From: Leptobrachium leishanense
Lineage: Eukaryota > Chordata > Amphibia > Anura > Megophryidae
Reading direction: 5' to 3'
DNA length: 64,000 bases
Assembly: GCA_009667805.1 (NCBI GenBank)
Contig: CM019065.1
Span: 156,479,322 to 156,543,321 of the forward strand
In this document: positions 11,497-23,774 of the stretch, piece after piece
Layout: every line of letters begins with the position of its first letter
How positions within the stretch are numbered: the stretch's first letter is position 1
The notes under the pieces: generated by a model
Seen by the model: only the letters and a program-made list of their open reading frames with translations
Told to the model about the DNA's origin: nothing
Databases searched by the model: none
Translations under genes and position numbers: made by a program

Positions 11497-13146
11497 CAGT
11501 CAGGTCCAGAAATATTGGGACATCGACACAATTCTAACATCTTTGGCTCTATACACCACCACAATGGAGTTGGAATGAAACAAACACAATGTTCTTTAAC
11601 TGCAGACTGTCAGCTTTAATTTGAGGGTATGTACATAAAAACTCAGGTGAACGGTGTAGGACTTACAGCAGTTTGCAGATGTGCCTCCCACTTGTTAAGG
11701 GACCAAAGTTAATAGGACAATTAGCTTCTCAGCTGTTCCATGGCCAGATGTGTGATATTCCCTCATTACCCCAATTACAATGTGCAGATAAAAGGCCCAG
11801 AGTTCATTTCAAGTGTGCTATTTGCATTTGGAATCTGTTGTTGTCAACTCTCAAGATGAGATCCAAAGAGCTGTCACTATCAGTGAAGCAAGCCATCATT
11901 AGGCTGAAGAAACAAAACAAACCCATCAGAGAGATAGCAAGAACATTAGGTGTGGCCAAAACAACTGTTTGGAACATTCTCAAAAAGAAGGAATGCACCG
12001 GTGAGCTCAGCAACACCAAAAGACCCGGGAGACCACGGAAAACAACTGTGGTGGATGACCGAAGAATTCTTTCCCTGGTGAAGAAAACACCCTTCACAAC
12101 ACTTGGCCAGATCAAGAACACTCTCCAGGAGGTAGGTGTATGTGTGTCAAAGTCAACAATCAAGAGAAGACTTCACCAGAGTGAATACAGAGGGTTCACC
12201 ACAAGATGTAAACCATTGGTGAGCCTCAAAAACAGGAAGGCCAGATTAGAGTTTGCCAAACAACACCTAACAAAGCCTTCACAGTTCTGGAACAAGATCC
12301 TATGGACAGATGAGACCAAGATCAACTTGTACCAGAGTGACGGGAAGAGAAGAGTATGGAGAAGGAAAGGAACTGCTCATGATCCTAAGCATACCACCTC
12401 ATCAGTAAAGCATGGCGGTGGTAGTGTCATGGCGTGTGCATGTATGGCTGCCAATGGAACTGGTTCTCTTGTATTTATTGATGATGTGACTGCTGACAAA
12501 AGCAGCAGGATGAATTCTGAAGTGTTTCGGGCAATATTATCTGCTCACATTCAGCCAAATGCTGCAGAACTCATTGGACGGCGCTTCACAGTGCAGATGG
12601 ACAATGACCCAAAGCATACTGGAAAAGCAACCAAAGAGTTTTTGAAGGGACAGAAGTGGAATGTTATGCAATGGCCAAGTCAATCACCTGACCTGAATCC
12701 CATTGAGCATGCATTTCACTTGCTGAAGACAAAACTGAAGGGAAATGCCCCAAGAACAAGCAGGAACTGAAGACAGTTGCAGTAGAGGCCTGGCAGAGCA
12801 ACACCAGGGATGAAACCCAGCATCTGGTGATGTCTATGCGTTCCAGACTTCAGGCTGTGATTGACTGCAAAGGATTTGCAACCAAGTATTAAGAAGGGAA
12901 AGTTTGATTTATGATTATTATTCTGTCCCATTATCTTTGGTCCCTTTAACAAGTGGGAGGCACATCTGCAAACTGCTGTAAGTCCTACACCGTTCACCTG
13001 AGTTGGATGTACATACCCTCAAATTAAAGCTGAGAGTCTGCAGTTAAAGAACATTGTGTTTGTTTCATTCCAACTCCATTGTGGTGGTGTATAGAGCCAA
13101 AGATGTTAGAATTTTGTCGATGTCCCAATATTTCTGGACCTGACTG
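11497..13146 (+). mobile_element. Tc1-type DNA transposon with ~217-bp TIRs
   Basis: The ends CAGTCAGGTCCAGAAATATT and the reverse complement are flanked by TA (11495-11496, 13147-13148). The inverted repeats extend about 217 bp on each side (11497-11713 and 12930-13146) and are almost identical. The interior is a single transposase gene on the + strand. The full length of 1650 bp is normal for Tc1. Near-identical TIRs and only one visible coding defect suggest recent activity. Confidence 0.95.
11856..12892 (+). pseudogene. Tc1 transposase, one frameshift near the C-terminus
   Basis: Cut-and-paste transposase that binds its TIRs and integrates at TA. I start at the ATG at 11856 (MRSKELSLSVKQA), although the frame is open from 11673 through the TIR. 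The N-terminal helix-turn-helix (SVKQAIIRLKKQ, IREIARTLGVAKTTV) is followed by a GRPRK linker and a second HTH. The DDE catalytic domain has D in LWTDETKINLY, D in VQMDNDPKHTGKA and E in SPDLNPIEHAF, 34 residues after the second D. The frame closes at 12770 after KLKGNAP. The expected C-terminal tail continues in another frame to the stop at about 12890. A single-base deletion in the C-run near 12748-12752 explains this, so the last ~45 residues are lost. Confidence 0.92.
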
Positions 13147-13663
13147 TACAAAACAAACACATGAAACCTGGCACGTTTACATCACGCCTCATCCCTTGGT
13201 GCAACATTACCACTAATTCAGGGGTTCTCGACGCTTACTGACTGTGGGCCATATTACAATGTTCACACTAAAACAGGGACGCTAAGGAGGAAAACCTGCG
13301 CCTGCGGGTTTCTCCTTAGCGTCACGGTTTTAGCGTGATATTACAGGGCAGGTACTAATCCAGCAGCCTGCCCCATAATGCAGCGCTAAGCCTCGGGATG
13401 CTCGCAGCAGCACTACATTACAGCTTGTGCTCAGTGTTTCCTTGAAGAAGAAAAAAAGGACATTCAAGCTTTTCAAACAGTGACAGCTGATGTGCTGGAA
13501 CCTTAGGGGCAGATTCTGGAGCCCATTTCAAAAACGTTTGTTTTCAATAAACAAAATTATTTTTTATTGCTCTAGAATAAAATATATCAAGTATACTCAA
13601 TCTGCTTTTGAAGATGGAGTATACTCAATCATGGTAGTGAGGTCAATGTAAGATAAAATGTAT
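13147..13663. other. Non-coding stretch with MITE fragment
   Basis: From 13247 to about 13420 there is a partial GGGCCATATTAC-family foldback with a CGCTAAGGAG/CTCCTTAGCG hairpin. Nothing is supported in the remainder. Confidence 0.45.
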
Positions 13664-14750
13664 TTATTTATTTATTTATAAAGGATTTTACCAGGAAGGA
13701 TACTGTACATTGAGATTTCTCTCGTTTTCAAGTATGTCCTGGGTTCAAGAAAATTGAAGTGTTACAGTTACAGAAATACAAAGTAATATAATGCAAGATA
13801 TTAAAAAACAACACAAATATACAGATTAACAGAAAATAAATATGTAGGAAATATATTCACTATGTTACATGTTTACAGGTGCATTCTGTATCGAGGTATG
13901 TTAATAGGGAGCTATTGAGTGACTTAAGACTGGGGGAAGATTTGATGGTGTCTGGGAGGTTATTCCATAATTGTGGTGCTCTGTAGGAAAATGAGGACCG
14001 AGCCACTGCCTTTTTGTATTGTGGTATTGCAAGTAAGGTGCTGGTCCTGGATCGGAGGTTATAGGATGAGGGAGCTGCTGGGGGAAGCAGTCTATTTAGG
14101 TAGGGTGGCAGCTTCCCAGAAATGCTCTTAAACACCAGGCTGGAAAGGTGAAGGGGGCGTTTAGACTCCAGCGATGGCCAGTTTAGCTCTTTTAACATGT
14201 CACAATGGTGGGTCATGTAATTACATTGTAATGCAAAGCGGCAGAAGGAGTTATACAATGTAGTAAGTTTCTGAAGGTGTGTTTGCGGGGCGGCTGCATA
14301 CACTACATCTCCGTAATCAATAGCCGGCATAAGCATTTGTTGTACAATCTGCTTTCTTACCGCGAGGCTCAGGCAGGATTTGTTTCTGTACAGGGCACCT
14401 AGTTTGGGGTAAAGTTTAGATGAGAGTTTTTCGATGTGGGGGCCAAAGGATAGATTAGGGTCCAACCACATACCTAGATATTTGAGAGAAGTGACTGTGG
14501 TCAACGTACCATTTGATTTTGTCCCAACACATAGATGGGGATTTTGCAATTTGTGTAGTTTAGGTGCTGTTCTAAAGAGCATCGTTACAGTTTTGTCAGT
14601 ATTTAGAAAAAGTTTGTTGTGTTTGATCCACTTTTCTACCTCTGTGAATTGTTCTTGCAGCACGGCCTCCAGCTGCGGGAGATTTGGTTTGCTGGTATAG
14701 ATTACAGTGTCGTCTACGTAGATATGTACAGTTGAGGCTTTGCAGATCAT
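13664..14750 (-). mobile_element. Non-LTR retrotransposon, 5'-truncated, RT C-terminal half
   Basis: The minus-strand frame 14750-13860 (296 residues) starts just before the RT catalytic box, here YVDDTVIY instead of the usual YADD. It continues through WIKHNKLFLNTDKT, LKYLGMWLDP, the thumb region (DYGDVVYAAAPQ, FCRFALQCNYMTHHC) and SGKLPPYLNRLL. These are CR1/Rex-group features, but the exact clade is uncertain. The 3' end at low coordinates has an ATTTATTT tail, and its last ~80 bp (motif CCTTCCTGGTAAAA) recur at 44571-44672, 47614-47670 and 56455-56600. Confidence 0.85.
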
Positions 14751-15435
14751 GTATGAATATGATCAACAAATGAATAAAAACAGTGAAACAAATGCACTTG
14801 ATGGTGTTTATTGTTTGCCCCCATAATTGTTTGTGCGTGTTTGTTTTTGAAAGTTGTATGATCAGAAATTGTTGAATATATACACCTGTGTTTAAAATGT
14901 TTGACTCAAGCTTGACAAAGACCATAGAGGTCGAAACGGTGCCAGGTCGTCATGATTGTGTTGGTAGAATAACTACTGATTTACTTGATCTGGAGTTGCA
15001 GAATGTTGTTTTGCTTGCCTTTACTTGTAAATCGCTGTCTCTTCAAAAGATAATAAATTGTAGTATTTCATAATTATTAACTAATTAATAGTTACGTTAT
15101 TCCAAACACCATTATACTAGTGAGCAGTGTTTAAAGAATCTTGTATGCCCAAGCTTCCCCTGTGGTATGACTTATTCCAGTAGATGTGCTGACGGGGTAG
15201 AAATAGAGAAAGTGGAGCAGTATCAATGCCTTTTCCACAGCTCCTGGAAGTTTTCACAGATAATAGAAATGCTGAAGCAAGCAACTATTAAGTAATCCAA
15301 GGATACATCCACCTTGATCTCAATTTTACTTTTCAAGCTTGACTTTAGTACAGATTGTTGAAGAGAAACATTAATCCATCTTGGGAAATCCATTGAAAAT
15401 GTGTTGTCTTTACCTTTACACATTTAAAACACTGA
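14751..15435. other. Non-coding stretch with a Penelope-like 3' motif
   Basis: At 14911-14939 lies CTTGACAAAGACC followed by a short loop and GGTCGAAACG. A stem (AGACC/GGTC) closed by GA-A-rich core sequence resembles the degenerate hammerhead-type motif found in Penelope-like elements of vertebrates. The rest of the stretch shows nothing recognisable. Confidence 0.35.
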
Positions 15436-16082
15436 GGGCCAAATTACATTCTTCACGTAAAAACACACGTGCAACGCGTAAAACAGACGCGCACAAATGC
15501 TCGCGCAGTAACGTTGTGCACAGAAATCAGTGTAAGGACTGTTTTTTTTAAGCGATTCAGCCAATCAGAATTAAGAACCACAATTATCTCACGTTAAGAA
15601 ATTGCACCTGCCAAAGTCAAACTGAGCATACTGTATATGCTGCAGCAATAATAAATGCACACACAACTTCTCCATTTTATTGGTATTGGTTTGGTAGAAT
15701 GTGTAACTATACTATGCTGCATTTTTTTTTTTGGGCTGGTGTATTTGGGTTTGGCCAGGTTGTTCAGATTTGCCATTGACACCAGCTTTTAGGAGCTGCT
15801 AAAATTATGCGCATAAAGGCTATGCGTTAAATCCTGCGCATAGATTGTAATACCATCCGCGTACCAGCGTTCATTCGCGTTTGCGCTCACAATGTTAAGT
15901 ATAGGACGCGCGCAGTACAGTACATTCACAAAGGGTTCGCGCAGGTTCACCCGCGGTAGACGATTACAAGCATTTGTTGAGCTGACTATGTAATACGGCA
16001 TTCGGCGCAAAGGGTTTTACCCCTCGCGTTAATGGGCTTTTGCGCCAGTGCAAACGTTTGCACGAAGATAGTAATTTAGCCC
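15436..16082. mobile_element. Foldback MITE with TGA flanks
   Basis: Ends GGGCCAAATTACATTCTTC and its diverged reverse complement form TIRs, and TGA occurs on both sides (15433-15435, 16083-16085). The interior is CpG-rich with CGCG-type palindromes and has no gene. Same family as 8410-9128. Confidence 0.6.
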
Positions 16083-16814
16083 TGACTGATTTAAGTAGCT
16101 GTGTATTAGTGTAATAAACTAAAAGAATAACACTTATGTTTGGAGTGCAAGACAAAAATTCACTATAATCACAATCAATGTGGATCCGTCTTATGGTGGC
16201 ACCACCCTATATACATACGTACATCTGTAGATCTTGGGAAAAATGCTTACATTCTTTTGTGCTGATAATTCTTTTTATCTAACACTATTCAATGGATAGC
16301 GAGAGATGGATGGATAGATAGATAGATAGCTAGATAGCTGGTGCAAGGGTTTCAGGCACCAGGAAAACTATTTTGCTTCAATAACCCTTTCTTCTGTGTT
16401 CCCGTCACCATATATTATCACTGGTCTCCATTACCCTGTCATCAATAACTTTCTCTGTCAACTCCCCCTCCTTCAAAGTCTATCTCTCTAATTTGTCAAC
16501 CTTTTATGTCTCTCTCCTAAACTCCCTGCATCAAAGCTAACTAACTAAAACTGCCATGATGTACAGTTGTGGTTTATTCCAGTCTTGGCGTTCGAATAAC
16601 CTTAATTTTAATAAAGACGGGAGGCAAATATTTAGTAATCTCTTGTTTTTACTGAACCTTCAGATAAACCAATCAGAGGTAAGGTAGGCATATAAAGGAC
16701 AAGCAACCCTTCCTCTTTTCCTTGCTGCTCACCTTCAGTTGAGTCTGTTGAAGTCCAAGAAACCAAAAAGTAACAGTACTTGTGGACTCTGTTGAAATGT
16801 CTTTTTATTAGATG
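16083..16814. other. Non-coding stretch with GATA microsatellite
   Basis: A short (GATA)n run lies at about 16303-16335. Otherwise nothing is recognised. Confidence 0.5.
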
Positions 16815-17346
16815 ATTTTTTTTTATTTTAAATATTTTTATTTTGAAAAAGAGTCAGCAACATAACAGATTATCAGATGCAAAGGCTGTACAGGACCACA
16901 CATAACAGACTCAATGGATGTCAGCAAAAGAACAGCAACAAATCACTTACTGTAGTGAAGCCATCTGGGACATCAAAGAAGAAAAACAAAAAATTCAAGG
17001 GGAGAGGAGGGAACAGGAATGAAATTTAACAAATGCCAGGGACAGGGCCATAGTTTCTATAACAGAGGGAGAGAAAAAAAAACAAAAAAACCCTCCCTTA
17101 CGCAGAAGGGGGAGGGGAACTGCCTAAATTCGTGTGGCATAGTCGGCTCACCCCGCCGGCCCAAAGACAGTCGAGAGTCTGACAAGAGGCCACATGGCCA
17201 GGAAGGCCGGGGACCACAAAGAGCAGACCGAGCCACGGTAGCCACTCAGAATGGCCCGAACAAATCAACCCCATGTTCCCACTCAAAAAAAGGGGGGAAT
17301 AGCCAAAACCCACAAAGATCAGCACGCAGCCAAGTCGCGCAAAGTA
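16815..17346 (-). mobile_element. L1-type 3' UTR fragment, minus strand
   Basis: A T-rich run at 16815-16842 corresponds to a minus-strand A-tail, followed by purine-rich sequence typical of L1 3' UTRs read backwards. A related purine-rich stretch resumes after 18275, suggesting that the next L1 inserted into it. No reliable coding remains; the 163-codon frame at 17019 is a shadow until it enters the neighbouring L1. Confidence 0.5.
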
Positions 17347-18275
17347 ACATGAAAAAAGCTGACTGTGTTGCATTTAGCTACATGAAGGCGTGGGAAAATG
17401 ACTTTGGTCCTACAATTGATAGGGATGATTGGGAGGATATATGGGAGGCCATGCGAAAGGTGTCCATCTGCTCCACCCTTCAGGAACACAGTTTATTAAG
17501 ACTCTTATGAGATGGTATGTCACTCCGGCTTTTTTGCATAGAGTTGATCCTTTGACCCCTGACCTCTGTTGGAGGCTGTGTGGGGGTCATGGTACACAGG
17601 CCCACATGTGGTGGAGCTGCCCCAAGATTGTCAGGTACTGGGGAGCTGTGGGTGACCTGCTGGGCCAGGTCTATCAAACTCCTGTCCCACTAGACCCGTG
17701 GGTCTACTTATTTGCCAAGCCTGTACCGACCCTCTCTGTTAGCCAAAACTGCCTCATGTCCAAAATTCTTTTAGCGGCTAGAAAGGCTGTCGCTGAACAA
17801 TGTCGTTTCATCGTACTGCCACCACAATCACAGGTGCTTCAGATTCTAGATTATGTACACCTTATGGACGAATTGTCTGCCACTCTCCACACTATGCCTT
17901 CTTTTCATAAGACTTGGGAGGCGTGGGAGTCTTACGAGGGGTGAAAGGTGGAGAGTTGCCGAGCTGGGTTTTGCTGAGTCATGGTGTTGGGTGGGCGAAC
18001 TGTGTATCGGGAGATGTGGGGATGTATTGTATTGCTGGATATGGAAATGCCTGTTTACCGGTTGCAGCGGGCCAGTGGAGATTTACCCCCCATCTATCCT
18101 TTTCTTATTTTTTCTTTCTCTCTTCTCTTGGTTCTGTCGTAACCCTTTCTTTAGGGAGCGGCCTTTCATAAAACATTAAAATTTGGGCAAAGTATGGATA
18201 CTAAGTCGCAAGTGCTGTTCAGTTCTCTTGTTTGTACGTGCCTGTTTTGCCTTAAATAAAGTCTTTAAAAAAAAA
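17347..18275 (+). mobile_element. L1-type LINE, ORF2 C-terminus and 3' UTR
   Basis: ORF2 C-terminal coding begins about 17347 (AWENDFGPTIDRDDWEDIW) and shifts frame near 17484. It continues in the next frame (LMRWYVTPAFLHRVDP, CWRLCGGHGTQAHMWWSCP) to a stop at about 17942. The WxCP/GT..H signature is the conserved cysteine-containing tail of L1 ORF2. A 3' UTR with CT-rich sequence, AATAAA (about 18254-18259) and an A-run (18265-18278) follow. It is 5'-truncated and dead. Confidence 0.8.
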
Positions 18276-18278
18276 AAA

Positions 18279-18710
18279 AGGGAGAGGGGGCGAGATCATC
18301 AGTGAACCAAAGGACAAAAACAGTGGAGTGGGAAGAGAGAGGGAAAAAAGGGAGAAAGGGGGGCATCCATCTCAGCCTCTGTCAGTGGTTGCAGGAACAA
18401 AAACAACAACCGCGTTAGCAGGTAATATGTTTCACTTTAACTGTCCATGGTTCTGAGTGACTCAGTACCATGAACAGTTCCTGAAAGTTAAACATATTAT
18501 CTAGTTCATTCAGGCACATGGTTAACGGCAGGCTTGAAAGTGTCCATGGTTTTGACACAATGTAATGCATCCAATTCATTACTGAACGCACACGGACTGT
18601 AAGAAAAAATAATACAGCTGCATGCGTTCAGCAAAGAAAAAACAGACCTCATTATTAAACTTAGAATATTAGATCACTTAGGATCACTAGAGATATTCAC
18701 TCAATACATA
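18279..18710. other. Non-coding stretch
   Basis: Starts purine-rich (probably the rest of the older L1 3' UTR) and then contains a small palindrome near 18430-18490 (TGTCCATGG/CCATGAACAG-type inverted copies). No gene. Confidence 0.4.
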
Positions 18711-19267
18711 CAGGGTTATTCAAAGAGAAACGAAAAGTCACCGCACGTTCAGTGACTTTTTGTTCTCCTCAATTCAGTTCGATTTGGCGATCCCATTTCA
18801 GCAACCCTGCGGTGTAGTCAGCAAGCACCACAGGGCTGCCGAAATGCAGGGAAAAGTCACCGCAAACCTGCCGACAACTCACCGCAAAACCCGGCGAACG
18901 CACACCGAAAACCAGCAAAAACATCTGGATTAACCCCGCCGAAAACGCCAGAAAAACCCGAGCAGGAGCCGATCACACGCAGCGCAGCCGCCGGAAAAAC
19001 CCGACACCGCAGACGAATGGAGTGTTTGCAAAGAAACTACTGAGCGAAAATGTCTGAAATTTACATATGAGGTCCAATGAATGATAATAAAAAGAGCTGT
19101 TACAGAAAAAATAAGTAAAGTTAAAAAAATAAAAAAATCAGACTTTTTTTTAAAAATCCCGAAAACTGCTTAAAATATCCTAGAAACTCTATAAATAAAG
19201 AGACTCTTTACTGCAGAATATTATAATCAACGGTTTATTAGATATTGAATTAAAATGGGAATATTTT
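18711..19267. mobile_element. Mariner-type MITE (CAGGGTTATTC), right end missing
   Basis: The left end with TA (18709-18710) and about 550 bp match 29262 onward and the reverse of 10135-11009. It stops where the TAGGGATGTGCA-type element begins. Confidence 0.75.
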
Positions 19268-20070
19268 TAATAGGGATGTGCAATTCATTTCTCCTACGAA
19301 ATTTACCATTTTCGTGCTTCCGAGGGCATTCCGAATCTGAAATTTTCAGATCGATTCGAACTTTCGGGTCAAATTTCGAATTGATAAAAAACATTTTTTA
19401 TAAAGTGCTTAAAAGATCCTAAAAAATCTAAAAATAAAGAGACTTTTTACTGCAGAAAATTATAAGCAACGTTTATTAAACATTGGATTAAAACTGGAAT
19501 ATTTTTAACATTGAAGCCTATGGGATACAACATTTCCTACACGATCGAATTTGATATCAACTATCGAATTTGAAATCAAATTTCGAATTGATATCAACTA
19601 TCAAATTGATTTTAATTTACAATACAAGTAATAGTCAGCAAAGGACTTTATGAAACAAATTAATTTAATTTCACGGTTTAATTTGACTCAAGTACAAAAT
19701 CCGTGACACAGCTTAATATTTAATAGGGCGTGCGTTTCGATTCGGACCGATTCGTTTTTTTCACAAATCGGGCCAATTCGGTGCTTCGGATTCGTCCGAT
19801 GTTCTGAATTGGATCGGCACCGAAATACACAGTAAACAAAATATTTTCCGATCCGAAACAAAATAATTTCGTATGAACGTGAAATTTGTAAAATCGCAAG
19901 TAATTTTCGTTCCATTCATGATTTTAGTTCCATTTCGGACATCGTATTTTTCCGTTCCATTGCTGATTCCGTATCGTTTCGATCAAATTCGATAGTTACT
20001 TGATATCCATTTGATAGTTCATTTCAAATTCGATAGTTGATCCATTTGATAGTTCATTTCAAGTTCGATA
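19268..20070. repeat. Left arm of a large inverted structure; TTCGAA-rich
   Basis: The sequence CCATTTTCGTGCTTCCGAGGGCATT near 19307 is mirrored in inverted form near 24965-24995, and TTCGATT/TTCGGAT-rich DNA occurs on both sides. The segment 19400-19530 repeats part of the neighbouring mariner MITE interior. There are no genes. Confidence 0.5.
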
Positions 20071-20073
20071 GTT

Positions 20074-20477
20074 GCAGCATATGAATCCTCACACTGCCGG
20101 GCAGCACCTCTACAGTATAATAATGCAGCATATGATTCTGCACACTGCCGGGCAGCACCTCTACAGTATAATTAATGCAGCATATGAATCCTCACACTGC
20201 CAGGCAGCACCTCTACAGTATAATAATGCAGCATATGATTCTGCACACTGCCGGGCAGCACCTCTACAGTATAATTAATGCAGCATATGATTCCGCACAC
20301 TGCCGGGCAGCACCTCTACAGTATAATAATGCAGCATATGATTTCGCACACTGCCGGGCAGCACCTCTACAGTATAATAATGCAGCATCTGATTCCGCAC
20401 ACTGCCGGTCAGCACTTCTATAGTATAATTAATGCAGCATATGAATCCTCACACAGCCGGGCAGCACCTCTACAGTA
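20074..20477 (+). repeat. 51-52 bp tandem satellite, ~8 units
   Basis: Each unit begins GCAGCATATGA and includes CACTGCCGGGCAGCACC and CTACAGTATAATAAT. The units differ at a few sites. All open frames across it (20072-20478) are repeat translations, not genes. Inverted units of the same family lie at 24480-24620. Confidence 0.95.
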
Positions 20478-21247
20478 GTGATGGGCGGAAAACACCCCGT
20501 GTTCGGCTCGCATTCGAACGAGAACACGATTCGAACTCAATGCAAGTCTATGGGGCTCAAAAGTTCGAATTATAAAGTGCCCTCCAAGAGGGCATATTTG
20601 CAAGATATTGGCCATAAAAGGTGTATGGGGTCCGGGTACTGCCCTGGGGAACAGGAAACAATGAAAATAAAGTAAAAAAAAAAACGTTTTTAAAAAAAAT
20701 AAAGAAATGTGCACAGATTTGGATATCGACTATCAAATTTGAAATTAACTATTCACGATAATTTTTGCACAAAATTCACCCTTTTTTTTAATTGTTTAGA
20801 GAAAGTAAGTTCTAAGGTTTGTTATTACTTCAATATATAATTAATGCAGCATATGAATCCTCACACAGCCGGGCAGCACCTCTACAGTAGTGATGGGCGG
20901 AAAACACCCCGTGTTCGGCTCGCATTCGAACGAGAACACGATTCGAACTCAATGCAAGTCTATGGGGCTCAAAAGTTCGAATTATAAAGTGCCCTCCAAG
21001 AGGGCATATTTGCAAGATATTGGCCATAAAAGGTGTATGGGGTCCGGGTACTGCCCTGGGGAACAGGAAACAATGAAAATAAAGTAAAAAAAAAAACGTT
21101 TTTAAAAAAAATAAAGAAATGTGCACAGATTTGGATATCGACTATCAAATTTGAAATTAACTATTCACGATAATTTTTGCACAAAATTCACCCTTTTTTT
21201 TAATTGTTTAGAGAAAGTAAGTTCTAAGGTTTGTTATTACTTCAATA
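20424..21247 (+). repeat. Tandem duplication of a 412-bp segment
   Basis: 20424-20835 and 20836-21247 appear identical at every position I compared, including a 65-codon frame present at both 20478 and 20890. The copied block holds one satellite unit, a TAGTGATGGGCGG-type repeat start and an A-rich tract. Identity indicates a very recent duplication. Confidence 0.9.
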
Positions 21248-21654
21248 GATTCGTTGTCACAATGCATATAATTGCTTTATTTAAATGGCTGCTTAATTCT
21301 TTGGTACTTTTGAGTAATAGATAACAGCATTATCCATGTTTGACTATAGTTTAAATAGCTGGTCTAATGCATTTGAGTTCCACTATTCCTTGCAAACTCC
21401 ATGATTGTTTTTAACCATTGTTTTTAATTGGCATTACTGATCACTATAGGAACCAGATGAACATAGTCAGGCCCGCCATCAGGGCATTACGCCCCATGCT
21501 GATTTTGGTGTCTCTCGCCATGGCGTAGCGCAGCATAGCGCAGTATCTAATTACAATTTTGATATATAAGAAGAAACTTGAAAAAGGTTTATGGCATCCA
21601 TATATGGTAATTATAATTGAATATTAAAATTTATCAGGAGGAGCAGAGGACAGG
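21248..21654. other. Non-coding stretch
   Basis: Nothing is recognised apart from sequence resembling a degenerate repeat around 21470-21535. Confidence 0.4.
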
Positions 21655-21669
21655 GACAGAAGATGGCGG

Positions 21670-21886
21670 AGCGGTGAGCCAGGGCCCAGCCAGATCCCAA
21701 GGTCCAGCCAGACCCCCAGGGCCCAGCCAGACCCCAAGGCCCAGCCAGACCCCCAGGGCCCAGCCGGACCCCAAGGCCCAGACAGACCACCAGGGCCCAG
21801 CCAGACCCCAAGGCCCAGCCAAGGCCCAGCCAGACCCCAGGGCCCAGCCAGACCCCAAGGCCCAGCCAGATCCCAGCCAGATCCTG
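21670..21886. repeat. GC-rich minisatellite (CCCAGCCAGACC units)
   Basis: About 19-20 bp units (CAGCCAGACCCCAAGGCC) are repeated about 11 times. A remnant of the same array lies at 23741-23774, on the other side of an AT-rich block, so the array was probably split by an insertion. Confidence 0.9.
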
Positions 21887-23735
21887 TCGAGATATATATT
21901 CAATTAAGAACTTATACGAGATATAAATATCAATCGTTTATATTTCCTAGAAGTTCTCCTAAATTCTTTTAATTGTATGTGTTTTGCTTTGAAAAATATA
22001 ATAATCAATAACCGGATAAAAACATATATGTATTAATTACGTATACAAAAAAGTTTCAAATCTCATATCATAAATAAAAATTTATAAACAACCACATCCA
22101 TCCATCAGCACATGGATTACTAGCTTCCCAATATATGTATCTCCTGTTAGAAACTGCATATATGATTAATATCATTTACTTTATCAGTTAGTAACTATAC
22201 ACAAATGGTTAATAAACATTTCTGCTTAACGAAAACAATTAACATGTATTTTCCAGCAATCTTGTAGAGATATATATATCTCTCTATGCTATGTGGATCA
22301 ACAAAAGATGAGCTATCACTTATTCTATTTCTAGAATTATAAGTAATAAAAACTTATTTAGTGAATCCTCCCCTAATTTCAAGAATTAAGCTTCTAATCT
22401 TCTGCTTTTTATATTGTAGTTATATAATTCCTTGCTTATTAATTTCAATCACAGTAATTTCCAAATTCAATATATATATATATCTTTGTATATCATTGCA
22501 ACAATTACTTTAGGATAAAATCCTTATATCTGATTCTTCTTCATATCTCTATCTGCAGATTTAGAAATATTTTAAAGACTCTGGATCTAACAGTAATCTG
22601 AGATATCTCAGTCTATCTATTGCAAGAAATACTTCAGATATATATAATTACATTAATTCCTTAATTTGCTTTCATACATTACCTGTCCAAGATCTGGTCT
22701 GTAGTTACAGCAGCAATATTCTTTGAATAAAATATATTGTTTTGGAATATGTGAAAATTATCAATGTCAGATATTCAATGCATGTGAGTTAGAATTGTGC
22801 ATTCCCATGAAGGAAAATTTAGGTGTGGTCCTAATCAAGTGAGATGTAATATCCTGAATGCATTGTGTGTCTTGTCCTGGAATGATCTGCCTCTGAATCA
22901 ATGCATTATCGTGTACTGGGATGATCTGTCTCGGAATCAATGCATTATCGTGTCCTGGGATGATCTGCCTGGCTGCAACGAACAGTATATCCAGTTATAG
23001 TCAATTTGACGTCACTGAAAATCTACCCTTTCATTTAAATATTACTTTCTCTATATTAATTCTTAAATATAATATTTACTATGCCTCAAGAGGGCAGTGT
23101 TGCTCTTCAAATTAATTTCACAATTTAATTTTAATTCCCTTATCTCAGGTCAAAGATCAATCTGTCTTAACAAAGACCCTATATTCAATCCTAGACTTTG
23201 GGTCTCTCCTGTCATTTTTGATTTAATATCTCTACTCCTCACAAGGTTTTTTACTGAGTACTCTTTATCAGCTAAATTCCTTTATTTAAATAGCTTATTC
23301 TATTCTTCAGTAATTATACCATTATATAGTTCTACTCTACAAATAATTGGAGCACCTATTTTCTACTGTAAATATTGAATATATTGATTATAAAAATATA
23401 TTTCATGAATATTTTTATACACTTGCATAGAGAATTTAAATTTGTTTCTATACCCAAAAAGAAAAATATCTTTAATTCAAGGACTTGTAAAAACAAACCA
23501 ATAAATTAAAATATGACATGTCTGGCACTTAGCTCAGCATTATATCAAATAAAGACATTTTATCATCTATAGCATTTATAAAAACACCCATAACTCTTAA
23601 ATAGTTCATGGCTAGGTGAACCTTAAAAACAATATCTGTCCATTTCTAAAACTAGACGTAAATTGAAAACGAAAAACTTTACATTAAAACAAGATGGCTA
23701 CAGGCATCCATTTTAATTTTCCATTATAATATACC
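21887..23735. mobile_element. AT-rich ~1.85-kb insert inside the minisatellite
   Basis: The block is strongly AT-rich and sits between two parts of one minisatellite. It starts TGTCGAGATATATATT and ends with the near reverse complement (reading TGTCGGGTATATTATA on the other strand). These TG...CA ends could be those of a solo LTR or of a TIR transposon; the flanking 4 bases are ATCC and ACCC, not a clean duplication. There is no coding frame over 100 residues and no recognised motif. Confidence 0.45.
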
Positions 23736-23774
23736 CGACAACCCTAGGGCCCAGCCAGACCCCAGGGCCAGGCC

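Noticed and set aside
20074..20477. CRISPR-like regular repeats
   Set aside because: Units are head-to-tail without unique spacers, in a vertebrate genome; it is an ordinary satellite.
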